Below are positions 48,057-57,117 of a stretch of DNA of 64,000 nt, piece after piece; positions within the stretch are counted from its first letter, which is position 1, and the number at the start of each line of letters is the position of its first letter. The notes below the pieces were generated by a model that was not told where the DNA came from, searched no databases, and worked only from the letters and a program-made list of their open reading frames with translations. A program made the translations under genes and the position numbers. This DNA comes from Pseudomonas putida. GTDB lineage: Bacteria > Pseudomonadota > Gammaproteobacteria > Pseudomonadales > Pseudomonadaceae. The DNA is taken from NCBI RefSeq assembly GCF_004357765.1, contig NZ_SMTE01000017.1, positions 50,675-114,674 on the forward strand, in the 5' to 3' direction.

Positions 48057-50600
48057 ATGACCGAAACAACAGCGCGCGTGCAGCATGACTTCCAGGCTCT
48101 GGGGAATGGCAAGGCCCTGGTCGATTTGATCGACCGACTGCTCGAAAGCTATCCGGACCCATTCGTGGCGGCCAACGAGCACGCCAAGCGCCTATTACTC
48201 AAGCACACCGGCAGGAAGATCGACCCACGCTTTGTCTGGTGGCATCAGTTCGACACTGCGCAAACCAGTAATCGCACGTTCTCCGGGTGGCAGCACAGTG
48301 GGTCGCCAGTAGCGTCGATCAGTCTGGTCGAGCTGGTGATTCAGCGCTTCGACCTGCGTTTTCAATATGCGCCCGACGAACTAGACGTCTATGGCGGCTT
48401 CTATCGCCAGGGCGCCCATGCCAGGGTATTCGACGAGCGCAACGAGGTCGCCATGCTTGGCAGCGCGGTGCAGCAGGATCTGTGGGCGCTGGACTTCGCC
48501 GCGCAGTACCGGAGTACGGTCGAGCAATTCATCGCCACTTATGGCGACGAGTTTCGCGTGCTCGCCAAGGTCACGTTGCTCGCCCATGGCGAGCGGGCCG
48601 GCCGGGCAGGGCGTATCGGCACGACCGACCTGGCACGCCTGCGTAACCTGGTGATCGCCGGTTTGGCGCCGCGGCAGATGCCGACGGTCGAGCAGCTGCG
48701 TGAGCAAAGTCTGTCGACGGAGCTGACGATAAAGTCCTGCGAGTTGGTCAGCCAGGGCCGGGATTGTTTTTTCACCTTGCAGGCCAATGATGGTCGCAGT
48801 CTGCTGTGGCGACCCTGGGCGGTGGATGGCTTACGCGGGTTCGCCGACGAGATGGCGATGGTGAAGTGGTTGCGCCAGGAGCTGCGTGACGAAGATATGC
48901 TGACCGCCTACGCCGAGGCGGCGGTGGAAGATCTGCGGGATCAGGCTCGCCTCGTCGAAGCCAAAGGGGTTTTGCGCAGCCTGGCCAACAGCCGAACGGA
49001 CGACGGTGCCTTGGCGGTCTTGCAGTTCAGGCAGCGATCGCTCCAGGGCAGTCTTTTTGCCCACATGGCCGAGCAAGCGAGCCAGGAGTTGGTGAGCAAT
49101 GGCCGGGACATGCTCGCCAACGATGACCTGCGCAAGGCCATGCTGCGCGGTTACCTCTCGGCGTTTCTCAACGTGTTCGCCGGGTTCGCGCCCTTGGGAT
49201 GGCCTGTCGCACTGACCATACTCGGCGCAACCTTCGTCAAGGTGGCGCTCGACGTCGATGCCGCAGCCCGTGCAAGGGATGCGCAAGCGCGCAAGGATGC
49301 CTTACGCCAGGCCATGCTCGAAAGCCTGTTCGGTGCGCTGTACCTGTCCGATCTCGGCTTCCAGTCCAGCTTCGCCCTGCTGGCTTTTCAGGCGCCGATG
49401 CATGAAGCCCATGCCTCGCTTGGCCAGTGGCGGGTGGCCGCATCGCCGAACCTGTTGCTGGCGGACATCGACGTCAACGAACTGCTGCTGGCGGAGCGGA
49501 TCAGCGAAGGCCCCCTCCAGGGCATCCAGGTGCGCTCCGATGGCAGTACCTGGATCGCCATGCACGGTTTGAACTACCGCGTGCGCTACAGCCAGGACCT
49601 GGCAACCTGGTTGATCGTGCCGGCAGACAACCCTTTCGCGCTCGCGCCGTTACGGCCAGTGAAGCTCGATGGCAATGGCGAGTGGCAGTTGCTCGAGCGA
49701 CCGGCGTTGGCTGGCGTCAGCCCGCCGCAGAACACGGTTCTGCCCAGCGAGCAGTCGGCGCTTTGGGACGAATACGTCAAGTTCGATGGTACCCGCAGTC
49801 AAACCGTGTCGGCCCGCGCCCTGGGTCGCCAGAAGCGTTTGCTCAAGGACGCCACTATCACCACGATGAGCCCAACTCAGGTACCGGACCTGGACAGCCA
49901 CGGTCTGGATTGCCTGATGAAGGATGGCGTCCCGGAGTACAGCTATCGTGACGCCAATGGGCGCTATTTCAATGCCTTGATCGAGTACTACACCGACAGC
50001 GATGCAAAAATCAACGATGTGTTCCGCACAGGCAGCTATCGCTATGGTGACGAGGACGATTACATCAGGGATCTGGCCAATACCTTGCAGGAGCTGCCAA
50101 GCAACAATGAAGTCACGCTGTTCAGAGGTGGCAGTACCCATCGAGGTACGGGCGGGTTGCATTTCCGTGACGGTCGGGTTGGTGTCGGCGACGTGCTGAT
50201 CAATACCGACTTCACCTCCTTCACCGAGAACCCCTACATGGCTCCGGGTTTCGCTGCCGAGTTGATCAACGAGGGCGAGCAACATTGGCGATTCGATGAC
50301 AGCTCTGTGATCTTCGAGTTGCCCGCCGGGCACTACCAGAGCGGCACACCGATCAGCGCGTTCTCAATGTACTGGGACGAAGCGGAAACCCTGTTCCTGC
50401 CCGGCCACTACTTTCGTGTCGAGGCGCTCAAGCAGGTGTATGGAGAGGGCTATCGTTTCATCCTGGTATCGCTGAGCGAGATTCCCAAGCCGGCCGCCGG
50501 GCCGGTCTACGATCTGCGCACCGGCGAGTTGTTCGACAAGGCGCTGTTCAGCCTCAGGCTGCGCGTGCAGGCATTGGCCGATCGGTTTTTTCCGGCCTGA
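48057..50600 (+). CDS. large toxin-like protein with C-terminal ADP-ribosyltransferase domain (copy 1)
   Basis: An 847-aa protein, no signal peptide. Residues about 20-210 resemble the dermonecrotic-toxin-like N-terminal domain of large Pseudomonas proteins (DELDVYGGFYRQG, then LAKVTLLAHGERAG). A hydrophobic stretch at about 365-402 could cross a membrane. About 470-560 is a beta-rich module (WIAMHGLNYRVRYSQDLATW, DNPFALAPLRPV). The last 220 residues carry the R-S-E ADP-ribosyltransferase pattern in order: Arg690 in LFRGG, Ser721 in FTSFTENP, and Glu775/Glu777 in DEAETLFLPG, the E-x-E of arginine-modifying enzymes. Secretion route and target are unknown; a paralogue follows 84 bases later. 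Confidence 0.8.
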   Translation: MTETTARVQHDFQALGNGKALVDLIDRLLESYPDPFVAANEHAKRLLLKHTGRKIDPRFVWWHQFDTAQTSNRTFSGWQHSGSPVASISLVELVIQRFDLRFQYAPDELDVYGGFYRQGAHARVFDERNEVAMLGSAVQQDLWALDFAAQYRSTVEQFIATYGDEFRVLAKVTLLAHGERAGRAGRIGTTDLARLRNLVIAGLAPRQMPTVEQLREQSLSTELTIKSCELVSQGRDCFFTLQANDGRSLLWRPWAVDGLRGFADEMAMVKWLRQELRDEDMLTAYAEAAVEDLRDQARLVEAKGVLRSLANSRTDDGALAVLQFRQRSLQGSLFAHMAEQASQELVSNGRDMLANDDLRKAMLRGYLSAFLNVFAGFAPLGWPVALTILGATFVKVALDVDAAARARDAQARKDALRQAMLESLFGALYLSDLGFQSSFALLAFQAPMHEAHASLGQWRVAASPNLLLADIDVNELLLAERISEGPLQGIQVRSDGSTWIAMHGLNYRVRYSQDLATWLIVPADNPFALAPLRPVKLDGNGEWQLLERPALAGVSPPQNTVLPSEQSALWDEYVKFDGTRSQTVSARALGRQKRLLKDATITTMSPTQVPDLDSHGLDCLMKDGVPEYSYRDANGRYFNALIEYYTDSDAKINDVFRTGSYRYGDEDDYIRDLANTLQELPSNNEVTLFRGGSTHRGTGGLHFRDGRVGVGDVLINTDFTSFTENPYMAPGFAAELINEGEQHWRFDDSSVIFELPAGHYQSGTPISAFSMYWDEAETLFLPGHYFRVEALKQVYGEGYRFILVSLSEIPKPAAGPVYDLRTGELFDKALFSLRLRVQALADRFFPA

Positions 50601-50653
50601 AGGCAGCGCCCTAACTATCTAACGCCTCCTCGGGCGTGGGGCTGGTCAGCATG

Positions 50654-50682
50654 TCGTCTCCTTTCAATGTTCTTGGAGACGA
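50654..50682 (+). promoter_or_regulatory. hairpin hiding the ribosome site of toxin copy 2
   Basis: TCGTCTCC (50654-50661) pairs with GGAGACGA (50675-50682) around a 13-base loop, two bases before the ATG at 50685. The 3' arm contains the Shine-Dalgarno GGAG. Confidence 0.5.
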
Positions 50683-50684
50683 TC

Positions 50685-53237
50685 ATGCTGGATGTTCTAG
50701 CTGGGTTGCGGCACAACCTCAAGGTAATGGGGTGTGCGCGTGAGCTTGCCAAGCTCGCGGACGACCTGCTGCGTGACTACCCCGAGCCCCTGACCCTCGC
50801 CCGTCGTCAGGCCCGCACGATCCTGCAACGCCACACCGGTAAGCAATGGGATCCGGATCATGTGTGGTGGCACCAATTCAATACGGCCGTCTCGAGCCCG
50901 CGCAGTTTCACCGGTTTCGTCCACTATCAGCGGCCGATCAAGTCGTTGCGCTTTACCGAGTTGATGATCGAGCGCTTCTCCCCGGGCTTTCAGGAGGCCA
51001 GCGACGAGCTCGAGCTGTATGGCGGTTTCTATCGTCAGGGGCCCGATGCCACCGCCTTCGACGAGCACAATGAAGTACCGCTGCTGGGGCGGGATGTTCA
51101 GCACGATTTCTGGGCGCTGGATTTCGGCCAGCAGGTCCGCGAGCAGGTTGACGCATTCTGGGTCGCCCATGGCCAGGGCTTCCAATTGCTGGCCAAGGTC
51201 AGCTGGCTTGCCCAGTGCAAGGCTGCCCAGCGCGACGGCTTGATCGGCAGCGAGGATGCCGATGCCCTGCGTGCCGAGGTGGCGCAAGCGTTCACCGATG
51301 CCAGCCTGGTGCCGACGATGGCGCTGTTGCGCTCAGGCGCCAGCGCCGGTCTTTGGTCGGTCAATGCTTACCCGGGCACCGCCCTGGGCACTGCCGGGTT
51401 CTACCTGTTGCACGGTGCCGAGGGGCGCGTGGTGTGGTACATGCCCTACGACCGCCAACCACTGCGCGCCTTTGCCAGCGGCAACGACCTTGCGCATTGG
51501 CTGCGTCTGCGCTTGCAGACGCCGGCAGGCTTCGATCAGGTACTGCAACAGGTGGCACCTGATCCAAGCCTGGATGTCGATACCGATGTTGCCCGTACCG
51601 CACTGCGGCAGTTGGCCGACAGCGCCGACGACGTCAGCGCGTGGGCGCTGATCCAGGCGCGCTGCAGGCCGGTTAGCGGAGGTCTGTTCGCCAAGCTAGC
51701 AGCGGATGCCGCGCAGAACATGCGCCGCACCGCTGAAATGATCACCGACAACCACCGCTTGCGCGAAGCGATGTTCAGCGGCTACCTCGCCGTCGGGATT
51801 CGCTTTGCCTGCTACTTCGCGCCCCTGCTGGGTGGTCTGGGTCTGGCCGGCGCTGCGCTGGGCACACTGAAGCTGGCGGTCGACCTCGACCTGGTCACCC
51901 AGGCGCGCACGCTGCGCGAGCGCAACGCCAGTCTCCGCGCGGCCATCATGGATGCGATCTTCGTCACCTTGAGCATGGTGGAAATGAACGCTGCGACCCT
52001 GGCCAGCCATGCTTCCGTTGCCTACATGTCGCCGTTTCATGAAGCGGAGGTCTCTTTGGCCGAGTGGAGCGAAGCCGCTTCGCCCCAGGAAGCCCTGCGG
52101 GGGCAGGAGGGTAATGAAGTCCTCGACGACAAGTGGGTTGGCAGCGACGAGTTGCGTGGCATCCGGGTCGGCGACAACGGCGCTTGCTGGATCGAACTGG
52201 ACGGACTGCCTTACCGTGTGCGTTACAGCAATGAGCTCAAGCATTGGCTGATCGTCGACCCTGACAATCCGTTCGCCTTCGGCCCCCTGCGTCCGGTGCG
52301 TCTGGATGCTCAGGGCCGATGGCGCTTGCTGGAGCCACCGCGCTTGATCGGCGGGTCGCCACCGGTAGTGTCCAGCGCCGAACCGTCTGCGTTCTGGGAC
52401 GAGTACATGCGCCTCGACGAAGCGCGCAGCGTCGCCATGTCCGATGCAGCTCTGGCGCGACATGAAGCGTTGCTCGAAGGGCAGCAGATTGCCCAGGTGG
52501 AGCATGAAAGCGACCTTCACGTCGATGGCGAAGGCTTCAGCTATGCCGATGATGAAGGTGTGCCCGAGTACACCTACAAGCTCGATGGCCAATACCGCAA
52601 CGGGCTTATCGAGATCTACACGGCGGACGACTCGATCAACGACTATCTGCGCCACGGTACGCGCGATTTCACGGCTGCCGATGAAGTCTCCTTCCTCAAC
52701 AAGCTCGCTGACTCGATGGAATTGCTGCCAACCAGCCCACAGGTGCCGCTGTTCCGCGGGGGGCATGGGGTGCGCGGCACCAGTGGCCAGGCGCTGCGCG
52801 GCGGGCCGTTGCAGGTGGGGGACACCTTGGTCAACACCGACCTGATGTCCTTCACTGAAAATCCGTACGAAGTCCGGCAGTTCGCCTCCGACCCCGAGCA
52901 GCAGGCGAGCAGTGGCCAGGCCGGTTTGTTCGACGACACCTCGGTGGTCTTTGAATTGCCCGCGGGGGCCTACAGCAAGGGGGTACCGATAACGGCGTTT
53001 TCGGCCAACCGTCTCGAGTCGGAGACCTTGTTCTTGCCCGGCTCGTACTTTCGCATCGAGGCGCTGACTGAAATCGCCGGTGTGGACTATCGGTTCCTCA
53101 AGGTCAAGTTACGCCAGGTGGCCAAGCCACAGGATGCCGTAGTGTACGAATTGCGCACCGGTCAGGCCTTCGACAAAGCGGCCTATACCCAGCGCCTGGG
53201 TGACGCGGAACTGGTCGAGCGCTTTTTCGGCGCCTGA
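50685..53237 (+). CDS. large toxin-like protein with C-terminal ADP-ribosyltransferase domain (copy 2)
   Basis: An 850-aa paralogue collinear with copy 1 over its full length (DPDHVWWHQFNTA, DELELYGGFYRQG, a hydrophobic stretch near 365-400, DGLPYRVRYSNELKHWLIV, DNPFAFGPLRPVRLD). The catalytic set is kept: Arg691 in LFRGG, Ser722 in LMSFTENP, Glu778/Glu780 in LESETLFLPG. ATG 50685 is preferred over 50667, being six bases after GGAG. No small gene follows that could be an immunity protein; the cobalamin riboswitch begins about 90 bases later. Sequence between the copies has drifted well apart, so the duplication is not recent. Confidence 0.8.
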   Translation: MLDVLAGLRHNLKVMGCARELAKLADDLLRDYPEPLTLARRQARTILQRHTGKQWDPDHVWWHQFNTAVSSPRSFTGFVHYQRPIKSLRFTELMIERFSPGFQEASDELELYGGFYRQGPDATAFDEHNEVPLLGRDVQHDFWALDFGQQVREQVDAFWVAHGQGFQLLAKVSWLAQCKAAQRDGLIGSEDADALRAEVAQAFTDASLVPTMALLRSGASAGLWSVNAYPGTALGTAGFYLLHGAEGRVVWYMPYDRQPLRAFASGNDLAHWLRLRLQTPAGFDQVLQQVAPDPSLDVDTDVARTALRQLADSADDVSAWALIQARCRPVSGGLFAKLAADAAQNMRRTAEMITDNHRLREAMFSGYLAVGIRFACYFAPLLGGLGLAGAALGTLKLAVDLDLVTQARTLRERNASLRAAIMDAIFVTLSMVEMNAATLASHASVAYMSPFHEAEVSLAEWSEAASPQEALRGQEGNEVLDDKWVGSDELRGIRVGDNGACWIELDGLPYRVRYSNELKHWLIVDPDNPFAFGPLRPVRLDAQGRWRLLEPPRLIGGSPPVVSSAEPSAFWDEYMRLDEARSVAMSDAALARHEALLEGQQIAQVEHESDLHVDGEGFSYADDEGVPEYTYKLDGQYRNGLIEIYTADDSINDYLRHGTRDFTAADEVSFLNKLADSMELLPTSPQVPLFRGGHGVRGTSGQALRGGPLQVGDTLVNTDLMSFTENPYEVRQFASDPEQQASSGQAGLFDDTSVVFELPAGAYSKGVPITAFSANRLESETLFLPGSYFRIEALTEIAGVDYRFLKVKLRQVAKPQDAVVYELRTGQAFDKAAYTQRLGDAELVERFFGA

Positions 53238-53329
53238 TCGGCGCTGCCAACCGGGGCGGGCGATCGGGTGTGGGCCGATTCACCCGTGTTCGATTGACGC
53301 TCCGGGTGCAACCCTCTAACCTTCGCGGC

Positions 53330-53535
53330 GTGTTTCAGGTGCCCTGCCAGCTTGTCTGGGCAGGGTGAAACTGGGAAGTCGGTGGGCGCCAGCAAGGCGC
53401 GATTCCGGCGCTGCCCCCGCAACGGTAGGTGAGATGATGGTCGCGCATGGCCACTGGGTAGCGGTACCCGGGAAGGCGCGCAGGCCTGGGACCCGTTCCC
53501 ACTCACGAGCCCGGAGACCGGCCTGTTACTGCCAA
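53330..53535 (+). ncRNA. cobalamin riboswitch
   Basis: The conserved blocks occur in order: GGTGCCCTGCC near 53338, AGGGTGAAACTGGGAAGTCG at 53372-53391, CGCTGCCCCCGCAACGGTA at 53409-53427, and the B12 box AGCCCGGAGACCGGCC at 53508-53523. It precedes cobO and should shut the cob operon when adenosylcobalamin is plentiful. Confidence 0.95.
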
Positions 53536-53537
53536 CG

Positions 53538-53556
53538 GCATCACGGAGGGTGATGC
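53538..53556 (+). promoter_or_regulatory. small hairpin after the riboswitch with GGAGG in its loop
   Basis: GCATCAC-GGAGG-GTGATGC: a 7-bp stem presenting a Shine-Dalgarno-like loop, 15 bases after the B12 box and about 105 bases before the cobO ATG. It may belong to the expression platform. Confidence 0.4.
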
Positions 53557-53661
53557 GCGGTGCACCGTGGCCCGTGGCCGCGGCTCCTGCGCGTTCTCCG
53601 TTTGCCTGCCTATCGATCTGTCGCCGCTTTTTCCCGTGGCGTCAGCCAGCGGAGACCCCTG

Positions 53662-54273
53662 ATGAGCGAATCCACCGAACGCGACGAACGCCACTTGGCG
53701 CGCATGCAGCGCAAGAAGGCGGTCATCGACGAGCGTATCGCCAATTCCCCCAACGAGTGCGGCCTGCTGCTGGTCTTGACCGGCAACGGCAAGGGCAAGA
53801 GCAGCTCGGCCTTCGGCATGCTCGCCCGGGCCTTGGGTCATGGCATGCAGTGTGGTGTGGTGCAGTTCATCAAGGGCCGCAACAGCACCGGCGAAGAGCT
53901 GTTCTTCCGGCGTTTCCCCGAACAGGTGCGCTACCACGTCATGGGCGAAGGCTTTACCTGGGAAACCCAGGATCGTCAGCGCGATATCGCCGCTGCTGAA
54001 GCGGCCTGGGCGGTTTCGCGTCAGTTGTTGCAGGACCCTTCTGTGCAGTTCGTGGTGCTCGACGAGCTGAACATCGCCCTCAAGCATGGTTACCTCGATC
54101 TCGATCAGGTGCTGGCCGACCTCCAGGCCCGTCCGCCCATGCAGCATGTGATCGTCACCGGTCGTGCGGCCAAGCCAGAAATGATCGACATGGCGGACAC
54201 CGTGACCGAGATGGGCATGCTCAAGCATGCCTTCCAGGCCGGCATCCGCGCGCAGAAGGGCGTCGAACTGTGA
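53662..54273 (+). CDS. cobO: cob(I)yrinic acid a,c-diamide adenosyltransferase
   Basis: A 203-aa CobA/CobO-type ATP:corrinoid adenosyltransferase with the P-loop variant TGNGKGKSSSA (about residues 41-51), VVLDELNIAL as Walker-B-like block and the C-terminal ...IRAQKGVEL. It adds the adenosyl ligand to Co(I). ATG 53662 (MSESTERDER) has GGAG upstream; a GTG at 53560 is in frame but its extension looks non-native. First gene of the B12 operon; stop overlaps cobB by four bases. Confidence 0.95.
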   Translation: MSESTERDERHLARMQRKKAVIDERIANSPNECGLLLVLTGNGKGKSSSAFGMLARALGHGMQCGVVQFIKGRNSTGEELFFRRFPEQVRYHVMGEGFTWETQDRQRDIAAAEAAWAVSRQLLQDPSVQFVVLDELNIALKHGYLDLDQVLADLQARPPMQHVIVTGRAAKPEMIDMADTVTEMGMLKHAFQAGIRAQKGVEL

Positions 54274-55565
54274 GCCAAGCGCGTCACTGCCCGGCTGTGT
54301 TGATCGCGGCTCCGGCCTCCGGTCAAGGCAAGACCACCGTCACCGCGGCGTTGGCCCGGCTGCACCGAAACCTCGGGCGCAAGGTCCGGGTGTTCAAGTG
54401 CGGGCCTGACTTTCTCGATCCGATGATTCTCGAGCGCGCCAGTGGCGCCCCGGTCTATCAGCTCGACCTGTGGATGATCGGTGCCCAGGAAAGCCGCCGC
54501 CTGTTGTGGGAAGCAGCGGGGGATGCCGACCTGATCCTCATCGAAGGGGTCATGGGCCTATTCGACGGTACCCCGTCCAGCGCCGACCTGGCGCGGCATT
54601 TCGGCGTGCCGGTACTGGCGGTGATCGATGGCACTGCCATGGCCCAGACCTTTGGCGCCCTGGCCCTGGGCTTGGCCCGTTATCAGGCCGATCTGCCGTT
54701 TGCCGGGGTGCTGGCCAACCGCGTCGGCAGCCTGCGTCACGCGCAACTGCTCGAAGGCAGCCTGACCGAAGGCCTGCGTTGGTATGGCGGGCTGTCGCGC
54801 GAGCGTGGTATCGAGTTGCCCAGTCGGCATCTGGGCCTGGTGCAGGCCAGCGAACTCAACGATTTGGATGCTCGCCTGGACGCTGCCGCCGAAGCGCTCG
54901 GCGCCAGTTGCGATGCTGCCCTGCCGCCACCAGTGGCCTTCGCCGAACCCGAGCCGCAAGCGCTCGCCGCCTCGCTGACCGGCGTGCGCATCGGCGTGGC
55001 GCGGGACGAGGCGTTCGCCTTCACCTATGGTGCCAACCTCGACCTGTTGCGCCAGTTGGGCGCGCAGTTGGAATTCTTCTCGCCGTTGCACGACCGCGAA
55101 TTGCCATTGGTCGACAGCCTGTACTTGCCGGGTGGCTATCCCGAGTTGCACCATCACGCACTGGCTGCCAACGCGCCGATGAGCGAGGCGATACGCGCTC
55201 ACCACGCTGCCGGCAAGCCCTTGCTGGCGGAGTGTGGCGGCATGCTCTACCTGCTCGAGGCACTGACCGATGTGGCCGGTGAGCGCGCTGAGCTGCTCGG
55301 CCTGCTGGCAGGCGAGGCGACCATGCAGAAGCGTCTGGCGGCCTTGGCTCTGCAAGCGGTGGAATTGCCCGAAGGCACCTTGCGGGGCCACACCTACCAC
55401 CACTCGCTGACCAGTACCGAACTGCAGCCGATCGCTCGCGGCCAGAGCCCGAATGGCGGGCGTGGCAACGAAGCGGTCTATCGCCAGGGGCGCCTGACTG
55501 CCTCGTATGTGCACTTCTATTTCCCCTCCAGCCCCGAAGCGACGGCGGCGCTGCTGCGACCATGA
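54270..55565 (+). CDS. cobB: cobyrinate a,c-diamide synthase
   Basis: A 431-aa amidase. The N-terminal ATP-binding domain has PASGQGKTTVTAALA and the C-terminal class-I glutaminase has the nucleophile Cys in LLAECGGMLYLLEA and His in HTYHHS. It amidates the a and c side chains of cobyrinic acid. GTG start 54270 overlaps the cobO stop; its stop overlaps bluB. Confidence 0.94.
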   Translation: MSQARHCPAVLIAAPASGQGKTTVTAALARLHRNLGRKVRVFKCGPDFLDPMILERASGAPVYQLDLWMIGAQESRRLLWEAAGDADLILIEGVMGLFDGTPSSADLARHFGVPVLAVIDGTAMAQTFGALALGLARYQADLPFAGVLANRVGSLRHAQLLEGSLTEGLRWYGGLSRERGIELPSRHLGLVQASELNDLDARLDAAAEALGASCDAALPPPVAFAEPEPQALAASLTGVRIGVARDEAFAFTYGANLDLLRQLGAQLEFFSPLHDRELPLVDSLYLPGGYPELHHHALAANAPMSEAIRAHHAAGKPLLAECGGMLYLLEALTDVAGERAELLGLLAGEATMQKRLAALALQAVELPEGTLRGHTYHHSLTSTELQPIARGQSPNGGRGNEAVYRQGRLTASYVHFYFPSSPEATAALLRP

Positions 55566-56212
55566 GCGAGCACGCCTATAGCGCCGCCGAGCGCGCAGCC
55601 ATCTATCGGGTCATCGGCGAGCGTCGCGACATGCGCCATTTCGCTGCAGGTTCGGTGTCCCCTGAAGTGCTCCACCGACTGCTGGCCGCCGCGCACCAGG
55701 CTCCCAGTGTCGGCCTGATGCAGCCGTGGCGGTTCATCCGTATCAGCCAGCGCGAGCTGCGCGGGCGCATCCAGGAGCTGGTCGAAGCGGAGCGGGTACG
55801 CACGGCCGAGGCACTGGGCGAGCGCTCCGACGCGTTCATGCAGCTCAAGGTCGAAGGCATCGATGACTGCGCCGAAGTGTTGGTGGCGGCCTTGATGGAC
55901 AAGCGCGACGCGCACATTTTCGGTCGCCGCACCCTGCCGGAAATGGACCTGGCCTCGCTCGCCTGCGCTATCCAGAACCTCTGGCTCGCAGCCCGGGCCG
56001 AGGGGCTGGGCATGGGCTGGGTATCGTTGTTCGATCCGCAGGCTTTGGCCGAGCTGCTGGGCATGCCCGCCGGGGCCAAGCCGGTGGCTGTGCTGTGTCT
56101 GGGGCCGGTCCACGAATTCTACGCCGCGCCCATGCTGGTACAGGAGCAGTGGGCCGAAGAGAGGCCCCTGAGCGACATGCTGTTTGAAAACCGTTGGGGA
56201 GAGCAACCATGA
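55562..56212 (+). CDS. bluB: 5,6-dimethylbenzimidazole synthase
   Basis: A 216-aa flavin enzyme of the nitroreductase fold that breaks down FMN to dimethylbenzimidazole, the lower ligand of B12. The N-terminal [11 protein letters not shown] and the [11 protein letters not shown] and [12 protein letters not shown] blocks are typical. Overlaps cobB and cbiB by four bases each. Its presence means the strain makes its own lower ligand aerobically. Confidence 0.93.
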   Translation: MSEHAYSAAERAAIYRVIGERRDMRHFAAGSVSPEVLHRLLAAAHQAPSVGLMQPWRFIRISQRELRGRIQELVEAERVRTAEALGERSDAFMQLKVEGIDDCAEVLVAALMDKRDAHIFGRRTLPEMDLASLACAIQNLWLAARAEGLGMGWVSLFDPQALAELLGMPAGAKPVAVLCLGPVHEFYAAPMLVQEQWAEERPLSDMLFENRWGEQP

Positions 56213-57117
56213 GCGTGGCCTTGCTGACCGTTGCGGGGGTGGCGTTGGATGCCTTGCTCGGTGAACCGAAGCGGCGTCACCCCTTGGTGGGCTTCGGTAA
56301 CTTGGCCGCGAGCCTGGAGCGGCGTCTGAATGCCGGTGGGCGAGGCTGGCGCAGCCATGGCGTGAGCGCCTGGTTCCTGGCCGTGGTGCCCTTGACTCTG
56401 GTGGCGTTGATCCTGTCCTGGCTGCCCGGTATCGGCTGGCTGGTGGACGTGCTGGCGTTGTACTGCGCCCTAGGGCTGCGCAGCCTGGGCGAGCATGTGC
56501 TGCCGGTGGCCAATGCCCTGCGCCTGGGCGATCTGGCGGAGGCGCGGCGGCGGGTTGGCTATCTGGTCAGCCGGGAAACCCGTGAGCTGGACGAGCCCGC
56601 CGTGGCGCGAGCGGCCACCGAGTCGGTATTGGAGAACGGTAGCGACGCGGTATTCGCCGCGCTGTTCTGGTTCGTGGTGGCAGGCGCCCCCGGCGTGGTG
56701 TTGTATCGCCTGAGCAATACCCTCGACGCCATGTGGGGCTATCGCAACGAGCGCTTCGAGCGTTTCGGCTGGTGCGCGGCACGCATCGATGACGTCCTCA
56801 ATTACGTCCCGGCACGGCTGGTGGCGCTGACCTACGCGGTGCTTGGCAAGACCCGTCTGGCCCTGAGCTGCTGGCGCCAGCAGGCGCCGCGGTGGGACAG
56901 CCCCAACGCCGGACCGGTGATGGCAGCCGGTGCCGGGGCCTTGGCGGTCGAACTGGGCGGGCCTGCGGTGTATCACGGCGAGTTGCACGAGCGCCCGCGC
57001 CTGGGCGAGGGACCGATGGCCGACGCCGACGCCATCGAGCGTGGCTGGACCCTGGTACAGCGTGGCGTTTGGTTGTGGTTGCTGCTGATCGCGCTGGGAG
57101 GCTATCTCTATGCTTGA
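56209..57117 (+). CDS. cbiB: adenosylcobinamide-phosphate synthase CbiB
   Basis: A 302-aa membrane protein with [18 protein letters not shown] at the start, [18 protein letters not shown] and [16 protein letters not shown], all family hallmarks; about four membrane segments. It attaches aminopropanol phosphate to cobyric acid. ATG 56209 overlaps the bluB stop, behind GGGGAGAG. It overlaps the next gene by eight bases. In Pseudomonas it is often called cobD. Confidence 0.94.
   Translation: MSVALLTVAGVALDALLGEPKRRHPLVGFGNLAASLERRLNAGGRGWRSHGVSAWFLAVVPLTLVALILSWLPGIGWLVDVLALYCALGLRSLGEHVLPVANALRLGDLAEARRRVGYLVSRETRELDEPAVARAATESVLENGSDAVFAALFWFVVAGAPGVVLYRLSNTLDAMWGYRNERFERFGWCAARIDDVLNYVPARLVALTYAVLGKTRLALSCWRQQAPRWDSPNAGPVMAAGAGALAVELGGPAVYHGELHERPRLGEGPMADADAIERGWTLVQRGVWLWLLLIALGGYLYA

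Noticed and set aside
50601-50684. Immunity gene between the two toxin genes
   Set aside because: The gap is only 84 bases and holds no frame with a ribosome site other than the second toxin start.
53560-53661. GTG start giving cobO a 34-residue N-terminal extension
   Set aside because: The extension is Arg/Pro-rich and unlike CobO; the ATG at 53662 has its own GGAG. Kept only as a possible leader in the findings.
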